Notes: generated by a model not told the origin, from the letters alone. A stretch of 39,025 bases of DNA from Perkinsus marinus ATCC 50983 (GCF_000006405.1 NW_003204277.1:71850-110874); one strand, 5' to 3'; counted from the stretch's first letter, positions 1-9,612 are shown. Program-made: numbers and translations.

Positions 1-582
1 TCGTCACCCCATCCATGTACAGCCCGATTCGATATCGAAAAACGCTGATACCTTATTCTTATCACCCTGGCATGCCTTCTTTATTGCCGAGGCCCAAGAA
101 ATTCTTTTCTGACGATCACCTCGACGCTGCAGAACCCGCCGCGTAGTACGGAGACATCGCCACCCCTCGTCGCGGATCACTCGAAGGAATGTATCTTAAG
201 AAAAGGCGAATTTTCGAGATAAATAGAAGGCCTTCGCCGTGAGAAATGGTATAGCCTTTCTAGCGAAGCTAAAATCCCTCAGAATGATGCGACGCCTTCG
301 ACTGTCGATGAGCGGGGGCCGTCCTTGGTTGAACTCCGCCGTTTTATGCTCCTTCTGCACTGCACTTTGTCGAACGATCCTAGCGACTGATGACTGGCTG
401 CATCCCACCCTTGCAGCTATCTGGCGCGAAGAAAGACCGGATCGGCTGTTCTCTATAATGCTTTCTTTCTGAGACGCTGTCCGATAGTATGTCATCTCTC
501 GATTGGAAAGTCCCCGGCCTGAGCGAGAGACGGAAATCGCTCGCGCTTCCAGCCGGAAACGTTCTACTGCAGTCAGTCGCAA
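1..582 (-). pseudogene. Tc1/mariner-like transposase, N-terminal half, copy A
   Basis: The open part (196-582) encodes the DNA-binding half of a Tc1-type transposase: a helix-turn-helix with SRQIAARVGCSQSSVARIV, then a GRPP hook-like motif and the start of a second helix-turn-helix. The frame closes at 196. Similarity to the family continues in another frame down to position 1, where the window cuts it off. The matching copy at 2944-4091 shows what the missing catalytic half looks like. It is probably non-functional because of the frame break, which both copies share, so the break predates their duplication. Confidence 0.7.
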
Positions 583-605
583 AAATATGACTCAGCCGCG
601 CGCGC

Positions 606-693
606 CCCCCTTACCCCCATCCAATGTTGGCTCTAGACACAAGTATTGAGTGCTCGGCTCTAGGAGTCCCAACATTGGAGAGGGGGTGAGGGG
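606..693. repeat. GC-rich hairpin in copy A
   Basis: Arms at 606-630 and 668-693 are imperfect reverse complements, sharing CCAATGTTGG and a run of C's (G's on the other arm). The loop side carries the direct octamer GGCTCTAG twice (629-636 and 656-663). It lies upstream of the transposase and could be a terminal structure of the element. Confidence 0.6.
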
Positions 694-787
694 ATTATCA
701 ATTCATCATAGTCATGTTTTCTCTCTGCGCGTTGACTCACTTTTGCGTTTGCATGCATTTGCAGTGTGGGAGACAGCCTTGGGACAT

Positions 788-809
788 CACGTCGGCGACG
801 TGACGTCGC
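788..809. repeat. 22-bp palindromic scar, octamer CACGTCGC
   Basis: Perfect 7+8+7 pattern: octamer bases 1-7 at 788-794, its full reverse complement at 795-802, bases 2-8 at 803-809. It lies just outside the end of duplicated block A. Confidence 0.85.
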
Positions 810-977
810 ACCACTCATGATAATTCGGGAACTCAAAACTGTGAACAGAGCAGTACTCCGGAGTTGTTTACCACTGCGAAACATACCGCACTACTAGGAA
901 AACCCAATGACATACACTATCTCATATCATCAATTAGTATCATGCAATGACTCGGAGCCGAAGCCATCCCACTATAA

Positions 978-2541
978 CTAACCTGTACCAGAAGAATTAC
1001 GGAGAATGACTCTAGCACAGCAACTTCCACAGACTGGAAGATCTTTGCGACTTGATATGTCAATAGGATTAGTTAGATAGATCCACTTAAACCTTTGATT
1101 CAACATATCGTTGTCGTCCGGGGTCAAATCCCAGCATTGAAACCTCGCAGGGACCGTTATGATTACTGGGGCATCGTTCTTATACAAAGCATCGCACTTG
1201 CTACCATTCTTGGGTAAGGGTAGAGTAATTTCCTTCTTTCCTTCGAAAAAAGGCAGAGCGTCGGAGAGAGAAAAACCAATCTGTCGTCCACAATAGTGGA
1301 AGTCGTCAAGAATGAACAGTTCAACATCCTTCTCCATCAAAATTGACAGAGGATAGCTGCCGGAAGCTAGAGAACAGGTACGATATATTTCAGACAAGTG
1401 ACGAACGAGATATGATTTCCCACAACCGCTCGGACCGGAACAAGATAGATTACAGTTTCGACTACGCCCGACCTCGAGAAGCTTGACTATTGCGGTCGCA
1501 AAGTGAGATGGTTTGATTCCGTTATGCGATAATATCTCGAGCATTGCGATTTCCGTCACGCCTTTGCAGGCACAGGGACCTTGGGCGGCGTTCGCTAATC
1601 TAGCCAAACGAGTCGTTTTAGTTCTCTTGGCCTCTGATGCAGAATCCTCGATGTTCCACACTCTACATAGAAGGTTCGAAATGGAATCCTTCTGATTGAT
1701 GATATACTCTTTAACATTCTTTTCCTGATATGCAGCAGCTAGAAAATCGCGTTCGGTCCGCAGTTTCTTCGTCACAATCCACGGGGCGAGATCGCTCAGA
1801 CGCCTTATCCGACAAGACTGTCCGGTATCTCGCTTCTCATCAGAGGCTCGGAACTCCTTCAACGAGGGTTGCATCGACATGGCAGGGTGATCACGACTCA
1901 GATATGGACTAGGGTCCATCTTACAGCAGTACGTGTAACAGCCTAAATAGCTTCTGAAGTTCAGAATCTGAACGACCGAAAGTTGACAAAAAAATTCTGC
2001 TCTCTCAAATATTTGGCCAGAGATGGCCATCGATGACGTCTAGATGCACAGGTAGATACATGAAAGTGAGTACCTCCGCTTTCGCGGTGCTCTTCTGAAC
2101 AAATACAGTAAAACTTCAAAGGTATACGTTGATGAAGGAATGCTTGCTCGACTCTTCGTCCGAAACTCTCCTTGCTCACATCAATCTCGGGGAGGAGTGT
2201 ATTCTCATTGATGGTACAGGGTTTCGCCCATGTGATAAGATAGTAGCAAGAATAGTCAGGAGAGCGCCTCGGGGGTGTTGCGGATATTGGAAGCTCTGAT
2301 ATGTGGTCCTAAAGTCACGTGAGCATGGCATCGTATGAGCATGGCTACATTGGAAGGTATAGATTCTCACCTCGTCCTTAGAGTCATGATGATCGACAGA
2401 CGGATATGTGCTCAAAGGAATATCATCCGGTACCAGAAAATCCACGATTGAACCAATAGCAGTGTCGAATGTGAGGTTTATATGTGAGGACTCAGATATA
2501 TTTGCTTGGGACTGAGCGGCCGAGACATCTAGGAATTCCAT
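978..2541 (-). pseudogene. CRESS-DNA-virus-like replication initiator (Rep): HUH endonuclease plus SF3 helicase
   Basis: All landmarks of a CRESS-type Rep occur in order on the minus strand. They are motif I LITW (2228-2239), HUH motif II HFH inside EEHRESGGTHFHV (2060-2068), motif III YCCK with the catalytic Tyr (1920-1931), Walker A GPSGCGKS (1413-1436), Walker B FILDDF (1299-1316), a motif-C-like APVIIT (1155-1172) and a possible arginine-finger region RFKWIYL (1074-1094). In viruses this protein nicks the origin and drives rolling-circle replication. Exon 1 would start at the ATG at 2541; a GT-AG intron (2309-2370) brings it into frame with motif I. Between motifs II and III the frame slips by one base at a run of seven T's (1988-1994 on the plus strand), which is either a real mutation or a sequencing error. 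Without the slip the length would be about 500 residues, longer than most viral Reps. The spacing between motifs II and III is normal for the family. It is probably an integrated viral or plasmid gene; whether it is expressed cannot be told. Confidence 0.85.
2309..2370 (-). other. Predicted 62-base intron in the Rep gene
   Basis: On the minus strand the donor is GAG|GTGAGAAT and the acceptor is CTTTAG|GAC. Both junctions are in phase 0 and join the upstream ATG-initiated frame to the frame carrying motif I, skipping a TGA and a TAG. The size matches other introns in the window. Viruses of this type rarely need such introns, so this hints at adaptation after integration. Confidence 0.6.
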
Positions 2542-2557
2542 GCCAATCAACGGGAGC

Positions 2558-2656
2558 TGATCAACTGATCACTGATCAGCAGAAAATTAAGAAAAACATA
2601 ACTCTGAATATTCTCTAGAAGTCAAGTGATCAGCTGATCAGCTGATCAGGGGATCA
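2558..2656. repeat. Palindromic TGATCA cluster, possible replication-origin relic
   Basis: A left arm (2558-2580) with three TGATCA units faces a right arm (2626-2648) with three more, and the arms can pair around a 45-base AT-rich loop. The right side reads as tandem 8-bp repeats of TGATCAGC, like Rep-binding iterons. The loop contains AATATT, also the core of many CRESS nonanucleotides, but no exact TAATATTAC. It sits just upstream of the Rep start, where an origin would be expected. Confidence 0.5.
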
Positions 2657-2658
2657 GA

Positions 2659-2784
2659 ATGGACCGCAAGTGTTATACAGCAAATGAGGTTCATTTCTAT
2701 ATAGGTAGCTCAGCGCTCGAAAAAATTAAAGCGAACGGAATTGTGCGAACTAAGCCTTTGATGATGATATCTTGTACTAAATGA
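2659..2784 (+). CDS. Small ORF divergent from Rep
   Basis: An ATG-to-TGA frame of 41 residues starts three bases beyond the TGATCA cluster and runs away from Rep. It is lysine-containing (KCYT, EKIKANG, RTK) and not recognised. Ambisense CRESS genomes place a second gene, usually the capsid gene, in this position, but nothing in the sequence identifies it as a capsid remnant. It could equally be a chance frame. Confidence 0.2.
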   Translation: MDRKCYTANEVHFYIGSSALEKIKANGIVRTKPLMMISCTK

Positions 2785-2943
2785 TGATCGTCCTTTCTCT
2801 AGCTTCCCAAGAATGTCCCAATTACAAGACTCTACCCGTACCCAAGATTGACGAACAAAACTGTCCCCGGTGTTGCGTAAAAATTATGTTGACATGCACA
2901 ATCATGGAATAATTCACAGCTAACTGGTGATCGCCAGAATGGA

Positions 2944-4091
2944 TCAGTATTTTATCAGCCGCCCTCTACTCCGCATAACCATCTCCAAACGCCTGCTCAT
3001 GCTATTGATAAGAGTATCTCCGTCGATACTAGAGTAAATATCTTTCACTCGGTCCACAAATGCTTCTTTGCTTGGACAGGGACCTTCTGCAGTAGCTGCC
3101 GAACGTAGGCGACTCTTCAGGATGGCGAACGACGTTTCTATGCATGCTAAGTCTGGACTTCTCGGAGGAAAGTCCACAAATGAGCACCCAGCTGCACTGA
3201 GAACCCTTCTACAGGAAGCCGTCTTAGGAGCGCTATAATTATCTGCTAGCAGAGTCTTACGGACATCGTGATTCCTTCTACTTCTCTTCTTTAATAACGG
3301 AATCACAACAGTACGGTAAACGGACTCGTACGATTTGGCCGAGTTACTCTCTATTGGCGTGATTATTGGACGCTCACCCCATGCTAAAACCCCGACAAAT
3401 TTAATTTTTTTACTCAATCTGAAAGCACTGCGAGTTGGCGTTACATAGCTGGCATTGTCCCATATCCTCTCCGTAGCATCAGCTCGAAAACCCTCTGCAT
3501 CAAATCCAATCGTCACCCCATCCATGTACAGCCCGATTCGATATCGAAAAACGCTGATACCTTATTCTTATCACCCTGGCATGCCTTCTTTATTGCCGAG
3601 GCCCAAGAAATTCTTTTCTGACGATCACCTCGACGCTGCAGAACCCGCCGCGTAGTACGGAGACATCGCCACCCCTCGTCGCGGATCACTCGAAGGAATG
3701 TATCTTAAGAAAAGGCGAATTTTCGAGATAAATAGAAGGCCTTCGCCGTGAGAAATGGTATAGCCTTTCTAGCGGAGCTAAAATCCCTCAGAATGATGCG
3801 ACGCCTTCGACTGTCGATGAGCGGGGGCCGTCCTTGGTTGAACTCCGCCGTTTTATGCTCCTTCTGCACTGCACTTTGTCGAACGATCCTAGCGACTGAT
3901 GACTGGCTGCATCCCACCCTTGCAGCTATCTGGCGCGAAGAAAGACCGGATCGGCTGTTCTCTATAATGCTTTCTTTCTGAGACGCTGTCCGATAGTATG
4001 TCATCTCTCGATTGGAAAGTCCCCGGCCTGAGCGAGAGACGGAAATCGCTCGCGCTTCCAGCCGGAAACGTTCTACTGCAGTCAGTCGCAA
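2944..4091 (-). pseudogene. Tc1/mariner-like transposase, copy B (frameshifted)
   Basis: The N-terminal part (3705-4091; probable start at the internal Met near 4004) has the Tc1 helix-turn-helix SRQIAARVGCSQSSVARIV. A middle part in a second frame carries the family's TTRRVLQRRG segment and FFDIES, likely the first catalytic Asp. The C-terminal part (2944-3525) in a third frame has the second Asp in LLADNYSAPKT and the final Glu in SPDLACIE. The gap between those two is 34 residues, the D34E spacing of Tc1 elements. At least two frameshifts separate the parts, so this copy cannot make a full enzyme. The ends of the element were not pinned to TA dinucleotides. Confidence 0.85.
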
Positions 4092-4264
4092 AAATATGAC
4101 TCAGCCGCGCGCGCCCCCCTTACCCCCATCCAATGTTGGCTCTAGACACAAGTATTGAGTGCTCGGCTCTAGGAGTCCCAACATTGGAGAGGGGGTGAGG
4201 GGATTATCAATTCATCATAGTCATGTTTTCTCTCTGCGCGTTGACTCACTTTTGCGTTTGCATG
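3510..4264. repeat. 755-bp duplicated block, copy B
   Basis: Same-orientation partner of 1-755. In this copy the sequence continues left of 3510 into the transposase C-terminus. The two copies bracket the Rep locus. Confidence 0.95.
4115..4202. repeat. GC-rich hairpin in copy B
   Basis: Identical to the hairpin of copy A, with arms at 4115-4139 and 4177-4202, about 25 bases upstream of the transposase frame. Confidence 0.6.
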
Positions 4265-5346
4265 GCGTGCTTTTGCTCGGGCCGAGCTATGGCCATCCCT
4301 ATTATTAGATAAATAGATAGATCCGACTACTAAGCAATTCAAGTTAGTCTTTCCTTGAGACTTTAATGGCAATGAGTTCAGTCCGTGGCGGCATAACCGC
4401 AACATACAGCGTCTTCATGATCAAGCCAATCACCACTGGTGAACAACCCTACACTGACATCGGGGCAAGATGAGGAGTTAGTCGTCAGAAGATGTTTACA
4501 ACTCGCTTGAGCCAAGACGGATACCGAAAGAAAAGATCCCAGAAGTCCCCCTGATTCCGGAGTCCACCTGCCCTATCAACATTAATCAACCCACGTACTC
4601 CACGTAAAACGTTACGAATGAACAGGATTCGCACAACCAATTTGTGCGGCTTCGACCTCCCACGCGTCGCGCACAAATAAACCAATTCTATTCGTAATCT
4701 GGTCAAGCACGTTATTGGCTTGTGCTCTGTCGGAAAGGCCGCGGAGAGCTCGCTACAGATGAGCGATGATGAAGAGTGTGGTATTCTTGACTTGCAAGGT
4801 GCAACCATAAAATACACCGAGATCCGAGGGAGCAAGCTTCTCGGTAGATCTACAACATAGAACGTGTTCTACCGCGATCTGGCCATGTCGTACCCCTTCG
4901 ATATGCTCAAGCCCATTCCGATGGCTAGTCTGGATCTGTCTCACAGTTCACCTGGGACGTCAATTTTTGCGACTTTTAGAAGCCACAAACCCCAGCGTTG
5001 CCAACGCTGCGTTGGAAATTAGGACTGTTGTGAGATCGAGATGGCAATAGAACTAAGGATAGACATCTCGCTGTGTAGTTGCGGACGATGCCTGAGGCAA
5101 TGTGCTTTGAGATCTTCGTCAATCGATTTGATTCATAAGCTTCATCTCAGAAGTGCTGCTGGAGATAATCAAATAGGAGGAGCTAATGCGAACGACAACC
5201 CACCAAGGTCACTCTGAGATTCATCATTACCATAACTACAGCTTGTCAGTTACGATGAGCTGTTCCCTCCGCCACCAACTTATTCCCCATGAAGGCTATG
5301 CATATTCCAATTCGATTAATATGTTGAGTGGTTACAATGCCTCATG
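4265..5346. other. No recognisable gene
   Basis: Short frames only, none with family motifs. It holds one 22-bp scar (4994-5015). The block is probably decayed mobile-element sequence between the Tc1 copy and the hAT relic. Confidence 0.5.
4994..5015. repeat. 22-bp palindromic scar, octamer AGCGTTGG
   Basis: Perfect: 4994-5000, 5001-5008 (reverse complement), 5009-5015. Confidence 0.9.
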
Positions 5347-5737
5347 TTATGCTGGATCAGCTCGTTCGACATTCCAACATCCTAGTAGAATGTCAAAATC
5401 GGGAAATAGAGGGCAACGTAGAGAGCATTCTACCAGCAAGGATAGTCTCGTATTGGTTAGAGACTTCCGCAGTTTGCTTGATACCCTGGTGTAAGTGGAG
5501 AACGTTCTCTCGCATGAAGCTGTAGATAATGGATTTACCAAAATAGTCCCAGCAATAACTGCATGCAATGGCATCTGATCAACACTACCATCACATGCAA
5601 CGAACCGCCGAAGAAAAGACATAGTTGAGACAGGATCAGCCATAGCACCCGAGAACTCGAATCCTGGGCCGCCCCATTTAAGGTATTTCCCGATGAACTT
5701 CAATTCTATATCCATCTCAGAAGCCGCCAAGCCTAGC

Positions 5738-5791
5738 TTTTCTGCCACAGTGGCAGAAAAAAGTGAATGTGGCCGAAAGTGACTTTCGGCC
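5738..5791. repeat. Two odd-centred palindromes, variant scar
   Basis: Palindromes at 5738-5760 (centre A) and 5771-5791 (centre G), ten bases apart. Read by the hairpin rule, the two flanks share only CACT, not an octamer. This could be a trimmed scar or two separate events. Confidence 0.5.
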
Positions 5792-5854
5792 CTTGCTTCT
5801 TCCATAACTCCGAACCAAAATGTGTAATGCTCCTCAAAGTGAGGGCATACACAA

Positions 5855-5876
5855 GTTTGGCCGCCAAACTTTGGCG
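5855..5876. repeat. 22-bp palindromic scar, octamer GTTTGGCG
   Basis: Perfect: 5855-5861, 5862-5869, 5870-5876. It lies inside the hAT relic. Confidence 0.9.
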
Positions 5877-5899
5877 CATGTTGCAGAAGCACTAAAGGA

Positions 5900-5921
5900 G
5901 TTGAGACTCTCAACTTGAGAG
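5900..5921. repeat. 22-bp palindromic scar, octamer GTTGAGAG
   Basis: Perfect: 5900-5906, 5907-5914, 5915-5921. It closes the 5' side of the hAT relic frame. The octamer fits the hAT target preference nTnnnnAn. Confidence 0.9.
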
Positions 5922-6398
5922 GACGGGTGCCATCTGTTTCGCATGTATATGTAGACCAGGGATGTTGTCAAACGGAAGGTTTGAATAGTGCAGAACTCAT
6001 AAGATCAGATGTCCAATGTGATAAGGTCATCATCAAATTGATGCTTCACATGCGCTGTTTAGACTGACCTGATCCATTAGTCAAAATCATCCGCAATTCG
6101 TTAGATTCTGCCGTAAAACCTCCAATGCATTGTACATCTCCGATTCAGGGGACATTGAATGACTTCAAGCACGGAGATTGCAAACTGGCAAAATTGGGGA
6201 GAAAATAAGTAAGGAGGTCTTACGCAAGAATGTTCGGCGATACATACCATCGGTTGACAACGTCGTATTGCGTCAGGGTCGCTGGGGGCGAAGCGAGGCT
6301 CCCCCCTGGTGATAAAATCTATATGCCGTTGGGGCATTGATACCGTTGGGGGTGAAGAACGGCTTTGCAGCTTGGCAGTCGACGCGCATGGCGCGAAA

Positions 6399-6420
6399 GT
6401 GTCCATCGGACACTGTCCGA
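6399..6420. repeat. 22-bp palindromic scar, octamer GTGTCCGA, one substitution
   Basis: 6399-6405 reads GTGTCCA where the rule expects G at base 7; the reverse complement (6406-6413) and second part (6414-6420) are exact. It is slightly aged. Confidence 0.8.
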
Positions 6421-6445
6421 TGATACTCGGAACACCGGGGCTCTA

Positions 6446-6838
6446 ATGAAGATCTTGGCGGAGGGACCTTTTGTCTCTTGTCTGGATTACTCAGATTCTA
6501 ATTCACAGCATCATCTGGGGGTACTGCCGTATTGTGCTGATCATTTTGCGGATAGGACTATAGGCGTTGTAGATGATGAGGAAGTTGCTGGCATCGATGG
6601 CTGGTATAGGGACAGTTATAGAAGAGCGTGGTTCCAGGGTAAACCAGAGCTTGGTCTTCAAATGTTCGAACTTACGTGGTGCTGCATGAATACGCCGCAC
6701 ACTGAAGCATCTCCAGAGCAGTTCTATAGCGAAAAGACGGTCGAGTCGATGAATTGGGTTTCAAGGCTTTCGCTTATGAATGATACAGCGGAGCACAGGC
6801 TTGACGCGCTCTGTGATGTTTCCGAACTCACGCCCTGA
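6446..6838 (+). CDS. Hypothetical protein, 130 residues
   Basis: A frame from ATG at 6446 to TGA at 6838. The composition looks protein-like (many Trp, Asp and Glu; WYRDSYRRAWFQGKPELGLQMFELTWCC), and the frame is longer than most chance frames nearby. No signal peptide, membrane segment or known motif was seen. It stays open upstream to about 6365 through the scar at 6399-6420 but without an earlier ATG. It may be an exon of a larger gene or a relic. Confidence 0.3.
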   Translation: MKILAEGPFVSCLDYSDSNSQHHLGVLPYCADHFADRTIGVVDDEEVAGIDGWYRDSYRRAWFQGKPELGLQMFELTWCCMNTPHTEASPEQFYSEKTVESMNWVSRLSLMNDTAEHRLDALCDVSELTP

Positions 6839-7657
6839 GGTGAAGAATTTTGTAGAATTTTTTGTCCATACTTATCAGAACCTCTACCTCAGTGACAATA
6901 ATCTAACACTTCGAATCATATTACCATGTAACTCAACAAAAGGCAAAGATGGATTCTCAGTTTATTCAAAGAAGAGTTGAATACCGTAGAGATCATAAGA
7001 TTGACTAATGACGAACGTTGAACTGCTAACAGAATGGAATTCCGAGAATCCGTCCAGCAAACCCCTAAGTGCACGCAGTACTGACCATCGGCCCCGTCTT
7101 CAATCGTCACGGTGAGCACAGGCCCCAGCACATGTACCAATTTATGGAGTCGAATGGAATCAAATAGGGTCAGAAATGTAGACGGAATCGATCCGACGAT
7201 GACAGAAGAAAGAATGATGACTATGGAACGTCAAGATTGAGGACGATAATAATAGACCTCGTTAATATTCGGCGCACATTTGACGGTCAAATGTAGGCGA
7301 TCTGGTGAAATTTGGATCACATCATCGAATGGGCCATTGGCTCCTCAGCTCCTTGGCAAACAGACAATTTGTTAATGCTGGTTACAGCAGTCACATTCCC
7401 CGCCACAGTCCCCAATTATAGCCCAACAAATGGGCCCACCACAGCAGAGGTAGAGCCAGCAAGTCTGGCACGCACCGCAAAGGTTGTGAAACTTCGCTCT
7501 CCTTCTTGGACTAGACACGGCACTAACAGCATCATCGCCATCCTCACTGACATCCCTGTGATCGTCAGTCCCCTCCACAGTGATATTGGACTTTTATCCA
7601 CTTTGATCATCCATTTCATAGTCGCTGCCTAGGGTAGCAACGACCACCCACAGGATG
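6839..7657. other. No supported gene
   Basis: Frames are open on both strands around 7312-7632. The minus frame at 7372-7578 is cysteine-rich (CGACQTC, CDCC), but no start, splice sites or family support it. An odd-centred single palindrome occurs at 7276-7294. Confidence 0.4.
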
Positions 7658-8490
7658 ATGAAGAGTCTCAGAACAGGATAGGGCATCACAAAATTGAAAT
7701 GATATGCACAACATTCCCCTAGCCATCGCTTGCTATCAGTAGAGAAGATATTTCAATAATGATAACTGTGATATGAGTGGATACGCACAGAAGTGAAGCG
7801 ACGGCCTTTGCAGAGCAGACCATCCGCTCGCCTCAACGGTTTCACGTTTTCGTCTTGGGTTTATGATGTGGACTTCTCACGTGACCTGCCTTTACGTTCA
7901 CGTGTGTGTATTGTGCTCTTGGAGCACCCGCACAATGAAGAGTCTCAGAACAGGATAGGGCATCACAAAATTGAAATGATATGCACAACATTCCCCTAGC
8001 CATCGCTTGCTATCAGTAGAGAAGATATTTCAATAATGATAACTGTGATATGAGTGGATACGCACAGAAGTGAAGCGACGGCCTTTGCAGAGCAGACCAT
8101 CCGCTCGCCTCAACGGTTTCACGTTTTCGTCTTGGGTTTATGATGTGGACTTCTCACGTGACCTGCCTTTACGTTCACGTGTGTGTATTGTGCTCTTGGA
8201 GCACCCGCACAATGAAGAGTCTCAGAACAGGATAGGGCATCACAAAATTGAAATGATATGCACAACATTCCCCTAGCCATCGCTTGCTATCAGTAGAGAA
8301 GATATTTCAATAATGATAACTGTGATATGAGTGGATACGCACAGAAGTGAAGCGACGGCCTTTGCAGAGCAGACCATCCGCTCGCCTCAACGGTTTCACG
8401 TTTTCGTTTTGGGTTTATGATGTGGACTTCTCACGTGACCTGCCTTTACGTTCACGTGTGTGTATTGTGCTCTTGGAGCACCCGCACAAT
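7658..8490. repeat. Tandem repeat, three units of 277 bp
   Basis: Units start at 7658, 7935 and 8212 and are nearly identical; the only change noticed is C to T in the TTCGTCTTGG stretch of unit 3. Each unit has a CACGTG core twice about 30 bases apart. Repeated 68-codon frames start with GTG, not ATG, and are just the repeat read in frame. Near identity means recent amplification. Confidence 0.97.
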
Positions 8491-8576
8491 CCCTCTCCGG
8501 GCCTGACTAGTCCACTCTTGTTTACGCCACTACGTTGGAGCGAGACCCATGTATATCTTGTGTGTATTTGAGCTCA

Positions 8577-8598
8577 CTTTGAAGTTCAAAGTTTGAAC
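8577..8598. repeat. 22-bp palindromic scar, octamer CTTTGAAC
   Basis: Perfect: 8577-8583, 8584-8591, 8592-8598. It fits the nTnnnnAn hAT target consensus. Confidence 0.9.
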
Positions 8599-9006
8599 TC
8601 TCATGAATCGTTAGAAGTTCCGACACTTTTCTGCATCGAATTTGCGCCACACATCAGGAGCTCACATACCGTGTCACCGATTATGACGACAGATAAGCCA
8701 ACTCACTGAACGCTGCAAACACAGGCTCGGTCGCAGCTTCCCACCCAAAAACTCGTTAACTCAATTAATCCCGCCCTGTCGACTTCATCTCTGGCCATCG
8801 GACGGCCATTCTCAGTGAATCCTCAGGATTCCTCACCCAGTTGAGGATTGCACGTCAAGATGCAGACAATCAGAAACTACCGGATGGACAAAATGAGCCA
8901 GCACGCTCACCCGCAACTGATAGATGAGGTGAAGTGTCAATAGCCTCACAGTAAGAGTTAGGACCAGCAACAACAACAACAACAGTGAAAATACACAGGC
9001 TAGGTA

Positions 9007-9053
9007 TAGCTCGGACTCCGAGCTAGTTACTCCAAGTCTCGGAGTAACTAGCT
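9007..9053. repeat. Extended scar, octamer about GCTCGGAG (aged)
   Basis: The left palindrome 9007-9025 has a single-base centre (C) and the right one 9021-9053 has centre T with one arm mismatch; they overlap by AGCTA. The octamers inferred from the two centres agree at 7 of 8 bases. The arms run past the octamer into the flanks. Confidence 0.65.
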
Positions 9054-9612
9054 TCGTGGGAGAGCGCGTCACGAGCCAGTGTTTGCACCACTCCACACTC
9101 CACAAGCTTCGTGTAGGGTAACAAACAACCGGGGATGCTTCCGTTCAATACGAGGCCAGTTGTGCCACATATGACAGTAATGATTGTAAACAGGCTTCAC
9201 TCGCCTACGCATCTTGTTGAATATCCACCATTCGCGAGGATGTGTCATCATTACATAGTTCAGGTGGAGGTACTTCAATTATTGAATAAGGAGATCGGAC
9301 TTGATACTTCAATGGATCGGAATGTCTACATCTAGTGTCATGGTGGCGCATGGTGTCGTCTTCGGTGTCAAACTTTAACTATCGAGTTTCAAACTCGATC
9401 GTATACTCCGTAGGCCAAATTGGCCAACAGAGTTCGAGTTTCGGCTTGACATTTGGCATGCAAGCTTGGAAGAAGCGCTTACACTTGGCGTTTTTTCCCT
9501 CAGGGCACACTCATTTCTGACGTCACCGCGCGGCATTTCTTCTTGGCCATGACCGACTCTCCTGCTTGCTTCAGTTGACTAATGTGTAGCCCGTGTCTAA
9601 CGTACTAATATC

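Larger units (their letters stand above)
1..755. repeat. 755-bp duplicated block, copy A (cut by window start)
   Basis: Positions 1-755 match 3510-4264 almost base for base in the same orientation. The one difference noticed is A at 266 against G at 3775. The match stops abruptly after 755/4264, so this is one end of a repeated unit. It holds the 5' half of a Tc1/mariner-like transposase (minus strand) and a GC-rich hairpin. The near identity means recent duplication or transposition. Confidence 0.95.
5347..5921 (-). pseudogene. hAT transposase relic, C-terminal dimerisation domain
   Basis: The 188-codon frame ends with NPLSTASCERTFST followed by a charged helix (SSKLRKSLTNTRLSLLVE), the signature of the hAT C-terminal dimerisation domain. 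The N-terminal zinc finger and most of the RNase-H-like catalytic core are absent upstream, so this is a fragment. Two perfect 22-bp scars (5855-5876, 5900-5921) and a pair of larger palindromes (5738-5791) interrupt it, so it has itself been hit by the excising elements. hAT enzymes cut with 8-bp target duplications and hairpin the flanking DNA, which suits the scars seen across the window. Confidence 0.8.
8491..9612. other. No recognisable gene
   Basis: It contains a perfect scar (8577-8598), a (CAA)n microsatellite near 8968-8984, an extended scar (9007-9053) and odd-centred palindromes near 9381-9399 and 9413-9425. The poly-Leu minus frame here is a translation of the microsatellite. Confidence 0.5.

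Noticed and set aside
978-2541. Helitron Rep
   Set aside because: The helicase motifs are of the SF3 type found in CRESS viruses, and the nuclease has a single Tyr YCCK motif, not the SF1 helicase and two-Tyr pattern of Helitrons.
2558-2656. TGATCA cluster as another excision scar
   Set aside because: The unit is itself palindromic and tandem, and the 7+8+7 rule fails; iteron-like repeats explain it better.
7658-8490. CRISPR array
   Set aside because: Whole 277-bp units repeat with no unique spacers, and the genome is eukaryotic.
7793-8571. Three repeated 68-74-codon frames as a gene family
   Set aside because: They start at GTG, repeat only because the 277-bp DNA unit repeats, and show no protein motif.
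8833-9105. Poly-leucine membrane protein on the minus strand
   Set aside because: The Leu run is the translated CAA microsatellite and the frame crosses an extended scar.
9381-9464. Full scar with octamer CGAGTTTG
   Set aside because: A palindrome and a distant CGAGTTT exist, but the last base disagrees and the spacing does not fit the rule.
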